This document shows, in pieces, positions 53,102 to 62,618 of a DNA stretch of 64,000 nt (the first letter of the stretch is position 1; the number at the start of each line of letters is the position of its first letter). The notes under the pieces were generated by a model that saw only the letters and a list, made by a program, of their open reading frames with translations, made no database searches and was not told the origin of the DNA. The stretch is from Vibrio sp. qd031 (GTDB taxonomy: Bacteria > Pseudomonadota > Gammaproteobacteria > Enterobacterales > Vibrionaceae). A program made the translations under genes and the position numbers. The stretch lies in contig NZ_JXQD01000024.1 in assembly GCF_002100145.1 (NCBI RefSeq), forward strand, positions 312,094-376,093, given 5' to 3'.

Positions 53102-54785
53102 GCAGTGTTTGTGCCAGACTGTTTTTTAGCGTTGCGATATGTTGCTTTGCTTGCCCTGGTTCGACCACGGCCTCGATAAGCAAAGCGCCACTGCCCGTTT
53201 TGAGATGCTGCTCCATACGAGCCAATAAAGATTGCACAGTTTTGGGCATCGCGTAGTCCAAACCAAACATTTGCGCCGCCATTTTAAACTGAAAGCCGTG
53301 CGGCATTTGATACAGTTTCTCTCGATGGTCGGGATCGACCGGCAGCATATCAAAGATTGCGCCGCCGTCATTGTTGACCACCACAATCACCAAGGGAGTA
53401 GAGATGGAAGATAGGCGCGCCAATGAATTCAAATCATACAGCATTGACGTGTCGCCAACGACGGTTACCATAGGCCGAGCTCGTAATTGAGCAACGCCAC
53501 TTGCGGTGGCAACCAGTCCATCTATCCCACTGGCGCCTCGGTTGGAATACACTTCGATAGTGTTTAACCTACTGTACATATCCATCAACCTTACAATCAG
53601 GCTGTTACCGACAAACAGGTCCCACTGGGACGAAAGTTGGCTAAGCGCGTGTGCAATGCCCACTTCATTGATTGGTTGATGTGTTTGGCTGTGAGTGTCT
53701 AGAGCCAATAACAATTGAGTTGCAGCGCGTTTTTCTTGCGTGTACTCGCTCAATGAGGTCGATTGATAGGTTTGGACATCAATCCAATCCCCTATATCTG
53801 AATGATGCTGAGTGGCATTGAGTCTATTTGGATCGCACAGTCGCCAGTCTGAGCTCACTACGTGATAGTCCAACGACGCGTTAAGCTGATGCTGCTCCAC
53901 CAACCATTGATTAAGCCTTTTCGATACTACCCGAGCGCCAAATTGCACCACTTGAGTAACGTCAGAAAACGCTCTGGTTGGGCACAAGGGTAGCCACACG
54001 TCATACCCCGAAAACTCACTCGACACACCACTTTGTATGTCACACAGCACCGGCCACCCTACCTGCTGAGCAAACTGTTTGGCTTTTTGAGCGTCATTGA
54101 GCGAAAGGCTGCCAATGATCACTAAACCTTGCGACTTTAGTGAAATCGCATCAGCGCTATGTTTTTTTGGCGATCGGCTCACTGTTGCTAAAGGTGGGAG
54201 TTCGCAAAATAGTGCATCCACTTCGGCCTCGTTATCCACATAAAGTGGCTCTCTAAACGGGCAGTTGAGATGAATGGCTCCGCCTTTGTGTTGCTGGTTC
54301 AGCAAAGCATCTCGCACAGGTTGTATTAACGCTTGAGATAAAGCATCGATTGTTGGACACGGCAGATCCACAGCCTCTGTCACATGAGTTGAGAACAGTC
54401 CTTGCTGAACGATCGCTTGATTTGCACCGATGCCAATCAGTTCGGGCGGGCGATCAGCGGTTAAAAGTACCAGCTTTTCACCAGTCAAGTTTGCTTCCGC
54501 TACCGCAGGAAGCAAATTAGCCACCGCTGTACCTGAGGTCACGACAATAGCAATGGGTGCTTGATGAACTTTTGCCATGCCAAGTGCCACAAAGCCTAAA
54601 CCACGTTCATCAAAATGCGTATGCACTTCGATGGCGTTGTTTGCTTGAGCTTCTAACGTTAAGGGTGTCGAGCGAGAGCCTGGTGCAATACAGACATGGC
54701 GAACTCCGAACTGCTCAAGCAGACGAAACAGCTGCCTTGCCCAAACTCGATTCACCGCAGCTTGAGAGTGACTGGTAGGAATCAT
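53088..54785 (-). CDS. menD: SEPHCHC synthase MenD
   Basis: Thiamine-diphosphate enzyme joining isochorismate and 2-oxoglutarate. The 565-residue protein begins with the PYR domain VWARQLFRLLEQFGVRHVCIAPGSRSTPL (cited in part: CIAPGSRSTPLTLEAQAN). The catalytic Glu region is HTHFDERGLGFVALGMAK. The C-terminal PP domain has RGASGIDGLVATASG and the metal-diphosphate motif VVGDTSMLYDLNSLARL (GD-x8-N type). It overlaps the menF stop and its ATG by one base, and is coupled to menH. Confidence 0.94.
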   Translation of the reverse strand: MIPTSHSQAAVNRVWARQLFRLLEQFGVRHVCIAPGSRSTPLTLEAQANNAIEVHTHFDERGLGFVALGMAKVHQAPIAIVVTSGTAVANLLPAVAEANLTGEKLVLLTADRPPELIGIGANQAIVQQGLFSTHVTEAVDLPCPTIDALSQALIQPVRDALLNQQHKGGAIHLNCPFREPLYVDNEAEVDALFCELPPLATVSRSPKKHSADAISLKSQGLVIIGSLSLNDAQKAKQFAQQVGWPVLCDIQSGVSSEFSGYDVWLPLCPTRAFSDVTQVVQFGARVVSKRLNQWLVEQHQLNASLDYHVVSSDWRLCDPNRLNATQHHSDIGDWIDVQTYQSTSLSEYTQEKRAATQLLLALDTHSQTHQPINEVGIAHALSQLSSQWDLFVGNSLIVRLMDMYSRLNTIEVYSNRGASGIDGLVATASGVAQLRARPMVTVVGDTSMLYDLNSLARLSSISTPLVIVVVNNDGGAIFDMLPVDPDHREKLYQMPHGFQFKMAAQMFGLDYAMPKTVQSLLARMEQHLKTGSGALLIEAVVEPGQAKQHIATLKNSLAQTLHETD

Positions 54786-56089
54786 TACGACGCCACTTCC
54801 AACGAGCTGGATTCGACCATTAAACTTAACAGTGTGGACATTTTTTTATCCAGTTCATGCCATTCGTGCTCAGGGTTTGAACCCGTAACAATGCCGGCGC
54901 CGGTAAACAGTTTCACTTTGCCTGCAATAAACAAAGCAGAGCGGATCGCAACGCAAAACTCGGCGTGCTGCTGACTGATGTATCCCACCGAACCGCTGTA
55001 CCAGCCTCTAAAGAAATGTTCGTTATCGGCAATAAATTGCATGGCAAGCTTTCTCGGCAGCCCAGCGACTGCAGCGGTAGGTTGCAAGGCATCCAAAATC
55101 ACAAACTTTGGCACGTCGGTATTGAGCCTTGCCTCTATGTGTCGCCTTAGATGTTGTACACGTCGAAGTTTCAACAGCTTTGCGTCTTGTGCTATGGTCA
55201 CTTTTTGGCAATAAGGGGCTAATCGCTGTGCAATATCATCGACCACCAACTGGTTCTCGTTGAGGTTCTTTTTGTCGTTCATCAACCAATGTGCCAGCTC
55301 CATATCTTTGTTGGCACTATCGCCGCGGCCAATGGTTCCAGCCAGCGCTTCCGTTTCTATATCCAGACCATTTCGGCGATACAAGCATTCTGGGCTCGCA
55401 CCAATAAATTGTTGGTTGGCATCGACCGAAAACAAAAAATGATAGCTATAGGGATTGTTCATTAGGCTGGTTTTCAGCAGTTGATACGCTGAAATATCGT
55501 CGGCAAGTTTTACATTGGTTTCCCGTGCCAACACCACTTTTTGCAGCTCAGTGTGCTTAATGTCATTCAACGCTTTTTCTACTGTGGAATGCCACTGGAC
55601 TTTATTAGGGGTATGTTCAAGCGATTGGACGTGGGTAGACAGCGTTTTTAATGGCTTAAAATCAAATTTGAGTTGGCGTAATACGTGGATCGTCAACGTC
55701 GGATCGTTAGCCACGTTCACCGACAAAAACCACTGATTATCTCGGCGGGTTAACTCAATTTGCGGCATAAAGTAAAACGATTTAAGGCAACGGTTGCGCT
55801 GAGGATTATCGTATTCGAAGGCTCTCCCCCCCCAAATACGTTGCGACGGCTGCAACACCAAATACGCGGGTGCGAGCTCAATAAAGGTGGCGACTTGCCC
55901 TAAAGCGATGACTTCTTCCGCACCACTGCGTGATTGCCAATAAAACTGCGGATAAATAACTTGGCTCGATAACCAATCCACAGGATGAAACTTAAGTGCA
56001 GGCAAAGGCACTTCAAGACGTGTCTTTGCTGGCGTCGTCGGTTCGATCTTTGCGATCAACTCGTTCACGTAGTTTTCTAGGTGCGCCAA
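54785..56089 (-). CDS. menF: Isochorismate synthase MenF
   Basis: Converts chorismate to isochorismate, the entry step to menaquinone. The 434-residue product starts with TTG (56089) five bases after an AGAGG site and has the chorismate-binding C-terminal domain: LQKVVLARETNVKL, FIGASPECLYRR, LAGTIGRGDSANKD, LQPTAAVAGLPRKLAMQFI and the Mg-binding EHFFRGWYSGSVGYI. Length matches E. coli MenF (431). It heads the men operon in a 228-bp gap to alaA, where its promoter should lie. Confidence 0.92.
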   Translation of the reverse strand: MAHLENYVNELIAKIEPTTPAKTRLEVPLPALKFHPVDWLSSQVIYPQFYWQSRSGAEEVIALGQVATFIELAPAYLVLQPSQRIWGGRAFEYDNPQRNRCLKSFYFMPQIELTRRDNQWFLSVNVANDPTLTIHVLRQLKFDFKPLKTLSTHVQSLEHTPNKVQWHSTVEKALNDIKHTELQKVVLARETNVKLADDISAYQLLKTSLMNNPYSYHFLFSVDANQQFIGASPECLYRRNGLDIETEALAGTIGRGDSANKDMELAHWLMNDKKNLNENQLVVDDIAQRLAPYCQKVTIAQDAKLLKLRRVQHLRRHIEARLNTDVPKFVILDALQPTAAVAGLPRKLAMQFIADNEHFFRGWYSGSVGYISQQHAEFCVAIRSALFIAGKVKLFTGAGIVTGSNPEHEWHELDKKMSTLLSLMVESSSLEVAS

Positions 56090-56317
56090 ACCAACCTCTA
56101 GTTATGGAAAGCCAAATTAGTGTTTGGGATAAAGTGGACTAACTCTATGGTGTGCAGGCAGTGAGATCAAGCCTCGACTATTGGAAATGAGGGCTTTTAC
56201 TCACAGCCGGACAGTTTTACGTCAATTCTCAGTGTTAACTAGCAGATTTTTATACTAAATAGCTAACTTTTAGTGTAGCTTAAAATCCATAGTCATTAGA
56301 AATAACGGGGTCTTACG

Positions 56318-57532
56318 ATGGAAAATATCGCAATGTCGTCAAAGCTCGATAATGTGTGCTACGACATACGCGGTCCAGTACTTAAACATGCTAAGCGCAT
56401 GGAAGAGGAAGGGCACAAAATACTTAAACTGAATATTGGTAACCCCGCCCCATTCGGTTTTGATACACCGGACGAAATTTTGGTCGATGTATTGCGCAAT
56501 TTGCCCACCTCACAGGGGTATTGCGATTCAAAGGGCATTTACCCTGCTCGCAAGGCGGTGGTGCAATACTATCAGCGCAAGGGGATCATGAGCCTAGACG
56601 TCGAAGACGTTTATATGGGTAATGGTGTGTCGGAGCTTATCTTGATGGCAATGCAAGCGCTGCTTAATAACGGTGATGAACTGCTGGTTCCCGCTCCCGA
56701 CTACCCCTTGTGGACAGCCTCAGTGTCATTGTCTGGCGGAACGCCAGTGCATTATTTGTGTGACGAGTCCTCCGACTGGTATCCAGATCTCGATGACATC
56801 AAGAAGAAAATCACCCCTAAAACACGCGGTATTGTGCTTATCAATCCCAACAACCCTACGGGTGCGGTATACAGTCGTGACTTTTTGCAGCAAGTAATTG
56901 AAATTGCAAGACAACATGGACTGATCATCTTCGCTGACGAAATCTACGAGAAAATCCTTTACGATGGCGCAACACACACGTCTATCGCGACACTTACCGA
57001 TGACGTTGTCTGTGTTACGTTTAATGGCTTGTCAAAAGCCTACCGTATCTGTGGTTTCCGCAGTGGGTGGATGTTTGTCACCGGCCCTACTCATCTCACT
57101 GCAGGTTATCGCGACGGTCTGGATATGCTTGCATCAATGCGCTTGTGCGCCAATGTACCGATGCAGCACGCGGTGCAAACCGCTCTAGGCGGCTATCAAA
57201 GCATCAATGAGCTGATTTTGCCAGGTGGCCGGTTGCTCGAGCAACGTGACAAAGCCTATGAATTGATCACTTCCATTCCTGGGGTCAGTTGTGTAAAACC
57301 CAAAGGTGCGCTGTACTTATTCCCTAAACTGGATCAAAAGAAATTCAATATTCAAAATGATCAACAAATGGTTTTAGACTTTTTACAGCAAGAGAAAGTA
57401 CTGTTAGTTCAAGGCTCAGGATTTAACTGGCCAAAGCCGGATCACTTTAGAATTGTCTTTCTTCCGCATATAGAGGATCTTGAGGTGGCCATTGGCCGGC
57501 TTGAGCGCTTCTTATCGACTTATCGCCAGTAA
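56318..57532 (+). CDS. alaA: Alanine transaminase AlaA
   Basis: PLP aminotransferase of fold type I making alanine from pyruvate and glutamate. The 404-residue sequence is very similar to E. coli AlaA, with SSKLDNVCYDIRGPVLKHAK (about 6-25), IGNPAPFGFDTPDEILVD, INPNNPTGAVYS, the PLP Lys in FNGLSKAYRICGFRSGW (about 240-256), and ASMRLCANVP. It is followed by a hairpin and yfbR, in an alaA-yfbR-dGTPase-like gene order. Confidence 0.95.
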   Translation: MENIAMSSKLDNVCYDIRGPVLKHAKRMEEEGHKILKLNIGNPAPFGFDTPDEILVDVLRNLPTSQGYCDSKGIYPARKAVVQYYQRKGIMSLDVEDVYMGNGVSELILMAMQALLNNGDELLVPAPDYPLWTASVSLSGGTPVHYLCDESSDWYPDLDDIKKKITPKTRGIVLINPNNPTGAVYSRDFLQQVIEIARQHGLIIFADEIYEKILYDGATHTSIATLTDDVVCVTFNGLSKAYRICGFRSGWMFVTGPTHLTAGYRDGLDMLASMRLCANVPMQHAVQTALGGYQSINELILPGGRLLEQRDKAYELITSIPGVSCVKPKGALYLFPKLDQKKFNIQNDQQMVLDFLQQEKVLLVQGSGFNWPKPDHFRIVFLPHIEDLEVAIGRLERFLSTYRQ

Positions 57533-57541
57533 TACGTCTAC

Positions 57542-57567
57542 GCCGCTGCAGCTATTGGTGCAGCGGC
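57542..57567 (+). repeat. Intercistronic hairpin between alaA and yfbR
   Basis: GCCGCTGCA (57542-57550) and TGCAGCGGC (57559-57567) form a perfect 9-bp stem with an 8-base loop, with no strong T run. It may terminate some alaA transcripts or shape the joint mRNA. Confidence 0.55.
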
Positions 57568-57588
57568 TAAAATAATAGGAGAACGTGC

Positions 57589-58188
57589 ATGAGCCAACAA
57601 TCTACCCCACATAGCCACTTCTTCGCACATCTTGCTCGAATGAAGCTGATCCAGCGCTGGCCGCTAATGCGCTCTATCACGGCAGAAAACATTTCAGAGC
57701 ACAGTTTACAAGTCGCCTTTGTGGCACACGCATTAGCTGTCATCAAAAATAAAAAGTTTGATGGGCAAGTTAATCCAGAAAAAGCAGCGCTTATTGGTAT
57801 GTATCACGACACCAGTGAGGTGCTTACCGGCGATTTACCGACTCCCATTAAGTACTTTAATCCCGACATTGCGAACGAATACAAGAAAATCGAACGCGCA
57901 GCAGAGCAAAAACTACTCGGTATGCTGCCAGAAGAGTTTCGTGACGATTTTGCCCCCTTTTTAGTCGAAGCAGAGTCTCACTGCGCTGAGTCTGTCATTG
58001 TTAAACAAGCCGATTCAATCTGCGCCTATTTAAAATGCTTGGAAGAGCTCGCTGCTGGGAATCACGAATACACCTTGGCTAAACGACGTTTAGAAGCGAC
58101 TTTAGACAAAAGACGCTCACCCGAGATGGATTATTTCTTAGAGGTATTCGCGCCGAGCTTCGAACTCAACCTCGATGAAATAAGCTAA
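57589..58188 (+). CDS. yfbR: 5'-Deoxynucleotidase YfbR
   Basis: HD-domain phosphohydrolase that removes 5'-phosphate from deoxynucleoside monophosphates. The 199-residue protein shows the HD motif spread as [15 protein letters not shown] (His, about residues 34-48) and [19 protein letters not shown] (His-Asp, about 68-86), with a later Asp in [15 protein letters not shown]. Length matches E. coli YfbR (199). It lies between alaA and a dGTPase-like gene, suggesting a role in dNTP balance. Confidence 0.94.
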   Translation: MSQQSTPHSHFFAHLARMKLIQRWPLMRSITAENISEHSLQVAFVAHALAVIKNKKFDGQVNPEKAALIGMYHDTSEVLTGDLPTPIKYFNPDIANEYKKIERAAEQKLLGMLPEEFRDDFAPFLVEAESHCAESVIVKQADSICAYLKCLEELAAGNHEYTLAKRRLEATLDKRRSPEMDYFLEVFAPSFELNLDEIS

Positions 58189-58212
58189 CATTACGCGGCA
58201 CAAGGAGTGCTT

Positions 58213-59559
58213 ATGCAGCCTACGGACATGCAAAAATCTAAGCCATTTCAAGATCAAATGGCTTGGACGCAACGCCAAAATCAAGAACAAAAAACACGAC
58301 AAAATGATCACCGTGACCCATACCAACGGGATCGCGCTCGTGTATTGCATTCCGCCGCTTTTCGACGCCTACAAGCAAAAACTCAAGTTCATGGCGCGGG
58401 CAGCCACGACTTTCATCGGACCCGATTAACACACTCTTTGGAGGCGGCGCAAATTGGCTCTGGCATTCTTGCCCAGCTGCAATCCAAACACCCCGAACAT
58501 GGCGCATGGCTTAACTCCGACAGTCTTATTGAATCACTTTGCTTAGCCCACGACATTGGGCATCCCCCATTTGGTCACGGGGGGGAAATAGCGCTGAACT
58601 ATATGATGCGTCATCACGGTGGATTTGAAGGCAACGCGCAGACGTTTCGCATTGTGAATCACCTAGAGCCTTATACTAAATCTAACGGCATGAACTTATC
58701 TCGGCGCAGCGTCCTTGGGCTGGTAAAGTACCCATGTTTGTTAAGTGAGGTGCGAAAGCAGCAACCAACCAAAGAAATCGACAATCCTCGCCAGCTCAAA
58801 GCCGCTGACTGGGCGCCCGCGAAAGGGATCTACGATTGTGACCACCTTGATTGGAAGTGGGTCTTAGAGCCGCTGTCAAACAACGATCAAAAGCGCATAA
58901 GCCAACGCCTTCCAGCCCCCGGGCCGGCAGCACACAGTAAAACGCGTTTTAAATCGCTAGACTGCTCTATTATGGAGTTGGCCGACGACATTGCCTATGG
59001 TGTGCACGATTTAGAAGACGCCATCGTCCTAGGAAAAGTCCACAAACATCAATGGATGGAGAGCGGCGCCAGTCGTCTAGCAGAGTGTGGCGATCCGTGG
59101 TTTGAACAAAACATTGGTCAACTGAGTGAGCAGCTTTTTTCTGGTGAGCATTACCTGAGAAAAGACGCCATTGGGGGGATTGTCAACGCACTATTAACCA
59201 GTGCCTACATTGTCGAACAGCCAGAGTTTGATCATCCACTGCTACGGCTAAACGCTATATTGAGCGAGCCACTGATGAATGCACTGACGGTGTTTAAGCA
59301 CTTTGTGAGTCACTTTGTCATTCGGGTTCCTGAGGTCCAAATTATTGAATATCGAGGTCAGCAAATCTTGCTGGAGCTTTCCGAAGCGTTAATTACCGAT
59401 CCCGAACGTCTGCTACCGGACGCAACACGGTTGCGTTGGCAGTTGGTTTCGCATCACAGCGCTGGCGATGGAATGAGAGTGATTTGCGACTACATCTCTG
59501 CAATGACCGACGGTTACGCGCAAAAACTGCACTCTCAGCTGTTTTCTTCCTCATACTAG
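58213..59559 (+). CDS. dGTPase-like deoxynucleoside triphosphate triphosphohydrolase
   Basis: HD-domain enzyme of the Dgt/SAMHD1 class, releasing triphosphate from dNTPs. The 448-residue product (ATG at 58213, after AAGGAG; a GTG at 58207 is also possible) has the opening DPYQRDRARVLHSAAFRRLQ, the first His in FHRTRLTHSLEAAQIGSG, the HD pair in LAHDIGHPPFGHGGE and a further metal Asp in ELADDIAYGVHDLEDA. It resembles the clade-1 anti-mutator dGTPases rather than E. coli Dgt. It follows yfbR by 24 bp and converges with a DTW-domain gene, with a 4-bp overlap of stops. Confidence 0.9.
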   Translation: MQPTDMQKSKPFQDQMAWTQRQNQEQKTRQNDHRDPYQRDRARVLHSAAFRRLQAKTQVHGAGSHDFHRTRLTHSLEAAQIGSGILAQLQSKHPEHGAWLNSDSLIESLCLAHDIGHPPFGHGGEIALNYMMRHHGGFEGNAQTFRIVNHLEPYTKSNGMNLSRRSVLGLVKYPCLLSEVRKQQPTKEIDNPRQLKAADWAPAKGIYDCDHLDWKWVLEPLSNNDQKRISQRLPAPGPAAHSKTRFKSLDCSIMELADDIAYGVHDLEDAIVLGKVHKHQWMESGASRLAECGDPWFEQNIGQLSEQLFSGEHYLRKDAIGGIVNALLTSAYIVEQPEFDHPLLRLNAILSEPLMNALTVFKHFVSHFVIRVPEVQIIEYRGQQILLELSEALITDPERLLPDATRLRWQLVSHHSAGDGMRVICDYISAMTDGYAQKLHSQLFSSSY

Positions 59560-60164
59560 GTGCGATAGTTGCGCGCTCTGACCTCATCGGGTATGCGCGC
59601 CATTTGCCGCTCAATCATGTGGTCAAAGACATTATGTAACTGCTCACTGGCCTGTTGATTGTCTTCTGCAATCGCTAGCAGCGCAGCAATGGACTCAACC
59701 GTCGACAACGCATTGTCCGATGGTGCTTTTCGTAGACGGTAATTGCCTTTTAGGGATTCGGGTAAATGGAACTGTGGCAACACATGTAGAGCCTGAGCCA
59801 ACTGCCACATTTTATAGGCTTTTCGCCAAGTTCCATCAATAATTATCATCGCGTCTATTGCTGTTTTTGCGCTACGGGGCACCGTTTCGATAAGACCTGA
59901 ATCTTCTGTAGGAAAAAGAACGCCAATCTTGCCTTTGTATTGCTCAAGGCGTCGATTCAGGCGTGGATCCGAACTAAAGTCTTCACCTACTAAAATGTCG
60001 CAAAACTGCAAATTTTGCTTAGCAATTATCGCTGTAGAAAGCGGGCGTTTGACTTCATCTGGGTGTTGCAGGATGATGATCTTAATGCGGTGAGTTTGCC
60101 GCACACTTTGCTGACAAATACACAAATACTGGGTCTTACCACATTGTTCACAATATCGGGACAT
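59556..60164 (-). CDS. tapT: DTW-domain tRNA-uridine aminocarboxypropyltransferase (TapT/YfiP-like)
   Basis: Adds a 3-amino-3-carboxypropyl group from SAM to U47 of tRNA. The 202-residue protein begins with a four-Cys zinc site (MSRYCEQCGKTQYLCIC), then the DTW domain with the motif AMIIIDGTWRKAYKMW (about residues 104-119) and SLKGNYRLRKAPSDNALSTVE (about 140-160). The N-terminal zinc knuckle and DTW motif match the E. coli family. Its start codon region overlaps the beginning of the divergent rhombosortase gene. Confidence 0.85.
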   Translation of the reverse strand: MSRYCEQCGKTQYLCICQQSVRQTHRIKIIILQHPDEVKRPLSTAIIAKQNLQFCDILVGEDFSSDPRLNRRLEQYKGKIGVLFPTEDSGLIETVPRSAKTAIDAMIIIDGTWRKAYKMWQLAQALHVLPQFHLPESLKGNYRLRKAPSDNALSTVESIAALLAIAEDNQQASEQLHNVFDHMIERQMARIPDEVRARNYRT

Positions 60165-60704
60165 CGCGCTCTTTACTTACTGTTACTCGTTGTGACATTG
60201 CTGCTTGCCCTAATACAGGCCATGCACCTAGAGCCCCTATTAGTCTGGGACAGATTGGCTATTAGCAACGGGGAATACTGGCGAATAGTAACAGGCAATT
60301 GGCTGCACACCAATTGGAATCACTTCTTTATGAATGCGGCAGGCTTTGTATTTATTGCGCTCATCTTTACCCCACCCGCTCGCATCTACCTAATTGCTAC
60401 TTTGACTCTGACCCCTCTGGTTGGTTTTTGTTTGATCAACAGTGATTATCAGCAATACGCTGGGCTTTCGGGTGTTTTGCATGGCTTATTTGGGTGGTTT
60501 GCACTCAGAGAAGCGCTTAATGGTCGGCGAAGCAGTTGGTTGCTTGTTGGCGGACTGGTGCTAAAAGTAGGATACGAAACGCTGTTTAACCCCGAGTCTC
60601 CAACGCAAGCATTGATTGACGCACCAATAGCGTTTGAAGCGCATCTGTACGGCGCCCTTTTGGGACTCACTATCGCCCTAATTAGAGACCAGACTCGACT
60701 CTGA
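60144..60704 (+). CDS. rrtA: Rhombosortase-type intramembrane serine protease
   Basis: A 186-residue membrane protein of the rhombosortase group, which processes proteins carrying a GlyGly-CTERM tail. There are about six hydrophobic helices; the rhomboid His/Asn region is NWLHTNWNHFFMNAAGF, the catalytic Ser is in the GxSG motif AGLSGVLHG (about residue 105-113), and the second His in FEAHLYGALLG. I place the start at TTG 60144, 21 bases inside the divergent tapT gene; the frame is open further upstream and no ribosome site decides the start. No GlyGly-CTERM target was seen in this window. Confidence 0.75.
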   Translation: MFTISGHRALYLLLLVVTLLLALIQAMHLEPLLVWDRLAISNGEYWRIVTGNWLHTNWNHFFMNAAGFVFIALIFTPPARIYLIATLTLTPLVGFCLINSDYQQYAGLSGVLHGLFGWFALREALNGRRSSWLLVGGLVLKVGYETLFNPESPTQALIDAPIAFEAHLYGALLGLTIALIRDQTRL

Positions 60705-60723
60705 CCCCATAATAGCTGTGCGC

Positions 60724-61551
60724 TTATTTAAGCTTATAAATAATGCCGGGATTGCAGCGTACCATCTCAAACCTGTCGGTCAGGCCAGTCAATGACTCAG
60801 ACGCACCAAGCAACAAGTACCCCCCAGGGTTGAGACTGTTAGCAATTTGATTGAGCACTTTTGACTTCATCTCCGGTGAGAAGTAAATCAGTACATTTCG
60901 ACAAAAAACCACGTCAAACTTTCCCAAAAGGGTGTAGTTTTCCATCAGATTTTGCTGGCGGAATGAAACGATCCGTTTTACCGAGTCCTTTATTTTCATT
61001 CGCCCGCCGTCTGCGGGCTCAAAAAAAGCGCGTTTTCGCTCAGCAGATAAACCTCGACCCAGGGCAAGGTTGTCGTAAACGCCAGCTTTACACTGTTGCA
61101 GCATACTGCTTGAAATGTCGGTACCAATAATAGAAATGTTGGGTAAAAATCCGGGACGCTTTGCTTGGATCTCGGATACCGTCATCGCCATCGAGTACGG
61201 CTCTTGGCCTGACGAACTGGCAGCAGACCAGATTTTGATTGGACGTTTCCTAGCTGCAAGCTCAGGTAAAATACGGTCAGCCAATACCGTGTAGGGATAA
61301 CCGTCCCGAAACCATAAGGTTTCGTTGGTGGTCATCGCGTCTACTGCGGCTAATTGCAACTCACGGTTGCGGCCTGTGATCACCTCTTTAAGAAGATCAT
61401 TTAAAGAGGCAGATCCAAACTTATTGACGAGTGGACTCAATCGGCTTCGAACTAAATATTGCTTACTGTCACCTAAGACAATGCCGCACTGTGATTCTAA
61501 AAAGCGACAAAAATCTCGATAACTTTGTTCGTTTATGGTGATTACACTCAT
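60724..61551 (-). CDS. cheR: Chemotaxis protein methyltransferase CheR
   Basis: SAM-dependent methyltransferase that methylates receptor Glu residues. The 275-residue protein has an all-helical N-terminal domain (YRDFCRFLESQCGIVLGDSK), the catalytic GxG-type motif in KIWSAASSSGQEPYSMAM (about residues 101-118), IIGTDISSSMLQQCKAG, and the RNVLIYF motif (VFCRNVLIYFSPE) followed by YLLLGASESL. It lies 12 bp downstream of cheV and forms an operon with it; flgB, which often follows cheR in Vibrio, is not present. Confidence 0.94.
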   Translation of the reverse strand: MSVITINEQSYRDFCRFLESQCGIVLGDSKQYLVRSRLSPLVNKFGSASLNDLLKEVITGRNRELQLAAVDAMTTNETLWFRDGYPYTVLADRILPELAARKRPIKIWSAASSSGQEPYSMAMTVSEIQAKRPGFLPNISIIGTDISSSMLQQCKAGVYDNLALGRGLSAERKRAFFEPADGGRMKIKDSVKRIVSFRQQNLMENYTLLGKFDVVFCRNVLIYFSPEMKSKVLNQIANSLNPGGYLLLGASESLTGLTDRFEMVRCNPGIIYKLK

Positions 61552-61563
61552 CGACTACCTATA

Positions 61564-62493
61564 TTAAATAACTGCGTTCTTCACTGCTGCACCCAACTCT
61601 TCTGGGTTAAACTTAGCAAGAAACTCGTTTGCGCCGACGCGCTCAACCATAGCTTGGTTAAACACACCGCTTAGTGATGTGTGTAGGATAACATGTAAAT
61701 CTTTCAGTGCGGGATTTCGTCGAATTTCAGCGGTGAGCGTGTACCCGTCCATTTCTGGCATCTCAATATCTGAAATCACCAACGAAATTTGGTCGTAGAT
61801 ACTACCTTGCTCAGCCATTTCTTCCAGCTTATCGCGAGCTTCGCGTCCATCCTTTACCGCAATGGCTTCAAAGCCTAATGCTTCAATGGCGCGCTGTACT
61901 TGCTTCCTCGCAACCGTAGAGTCATCGGCAATCAGAATGCGGCGCACAATTTCCTTTTCACTGGCTTGTTCTTGCTGTGTAATTTCTTCCGCAAATCTAG
62001 AATCCATCTCTTCAGCTGGTGGAGAGATTTCTGCTAAGATTTTCTCTACATCTAGGATCTCAACAAGTTCATTATCAATGTTGGTCACCGCCGTTAGATA
62101 GTTGGCCTTACCTGCCCCTTGTGGTGGTGGCAAGATAGACTCCCAATGCATATTGATGATTCGCTCAACCGAGCTGACTAAGAAACCTTGAGTGGTACGG
62201 TTAAACTCAGAGATCACCACAAAACATTTTTCGATGTCTTGGGTTGGTCGCCCACCAATGGCTTTACTGAGGTCGATAACCGAAATCGTGTTCCCACGAA
62301 TGTGTGCTACCCCTTTAACTAGAGGGTGCAAGTTTGGCATCGAGGTGAGTTTTGGGCATTGCAGAACTTCTTTCACCTTAAATACGTTAATGCCGTACCT
62401 CTGGCGTCCCATCAATCTAAATGTCAGCAATTCTAGGCGGTTTTGTCCCACTAATTGTGTGCGCTGATTCACCGAATCTAAAATACCCGTCAT
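61564..62493 (-). CDS. cheV: Chemotaxis coupling/response protein CheV
   Basis: A CheW-like coupling domain fused to a receiver domain, acting in receptor adaptation. The 309-residue protein has the CheW part at about 15-165 (LLTFRLMGRQRYGINVFKV, split from NLHPLVKGVAHIRGNTISV) and the receiver from about 185: acid pair in ILIADDSTVARKQ, phosphorylation Asp in LVISDIEMPEMDGY and Lys in EFLAKFNPEEL. The ATG follows a GAGAGG site. It is divergent from flgA across a 125-bp gap that should hold both promoters. Confidence 0.94.
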   Translation of the reverse strand: MTGILDSVNQRTQLVGQNRLELLTFRLMGRQRYGINVFKVKEVLQCPKLTSMPNLHPLVKGVAHIRGNTISVIDLSKAIGGRPTQDIEKCFVVISEFNRTTQGFLVSSVERIINMHWESILPPPQGAGKANYLTAVTNIDNELVEILDVEKILAEISPPAEEMDSRFAEEITQQEQASEKEIVRRILIADDSTVARKQVQRAIEALGFEAIAVKDGREARDKLEEMAEQGSIYDQISLVISDIEMPEMDGYTLTAEIRRNPALKDLHVILHTSLSGVFNQAMVERVGANEFLAKFNPEELGAAVKNAVI

Positions 62494-62618
62494 TGGCTCC
62501 TCTCCATGTCAATAATTTCCATGCGGTTCATGGTAGTCTTGTGGGGAATCCACTTTGCCCTGAAAGTTTAACGTATTATATACTGTAAACATGGGCGATT
62601 TCTACGATAATATGACGT

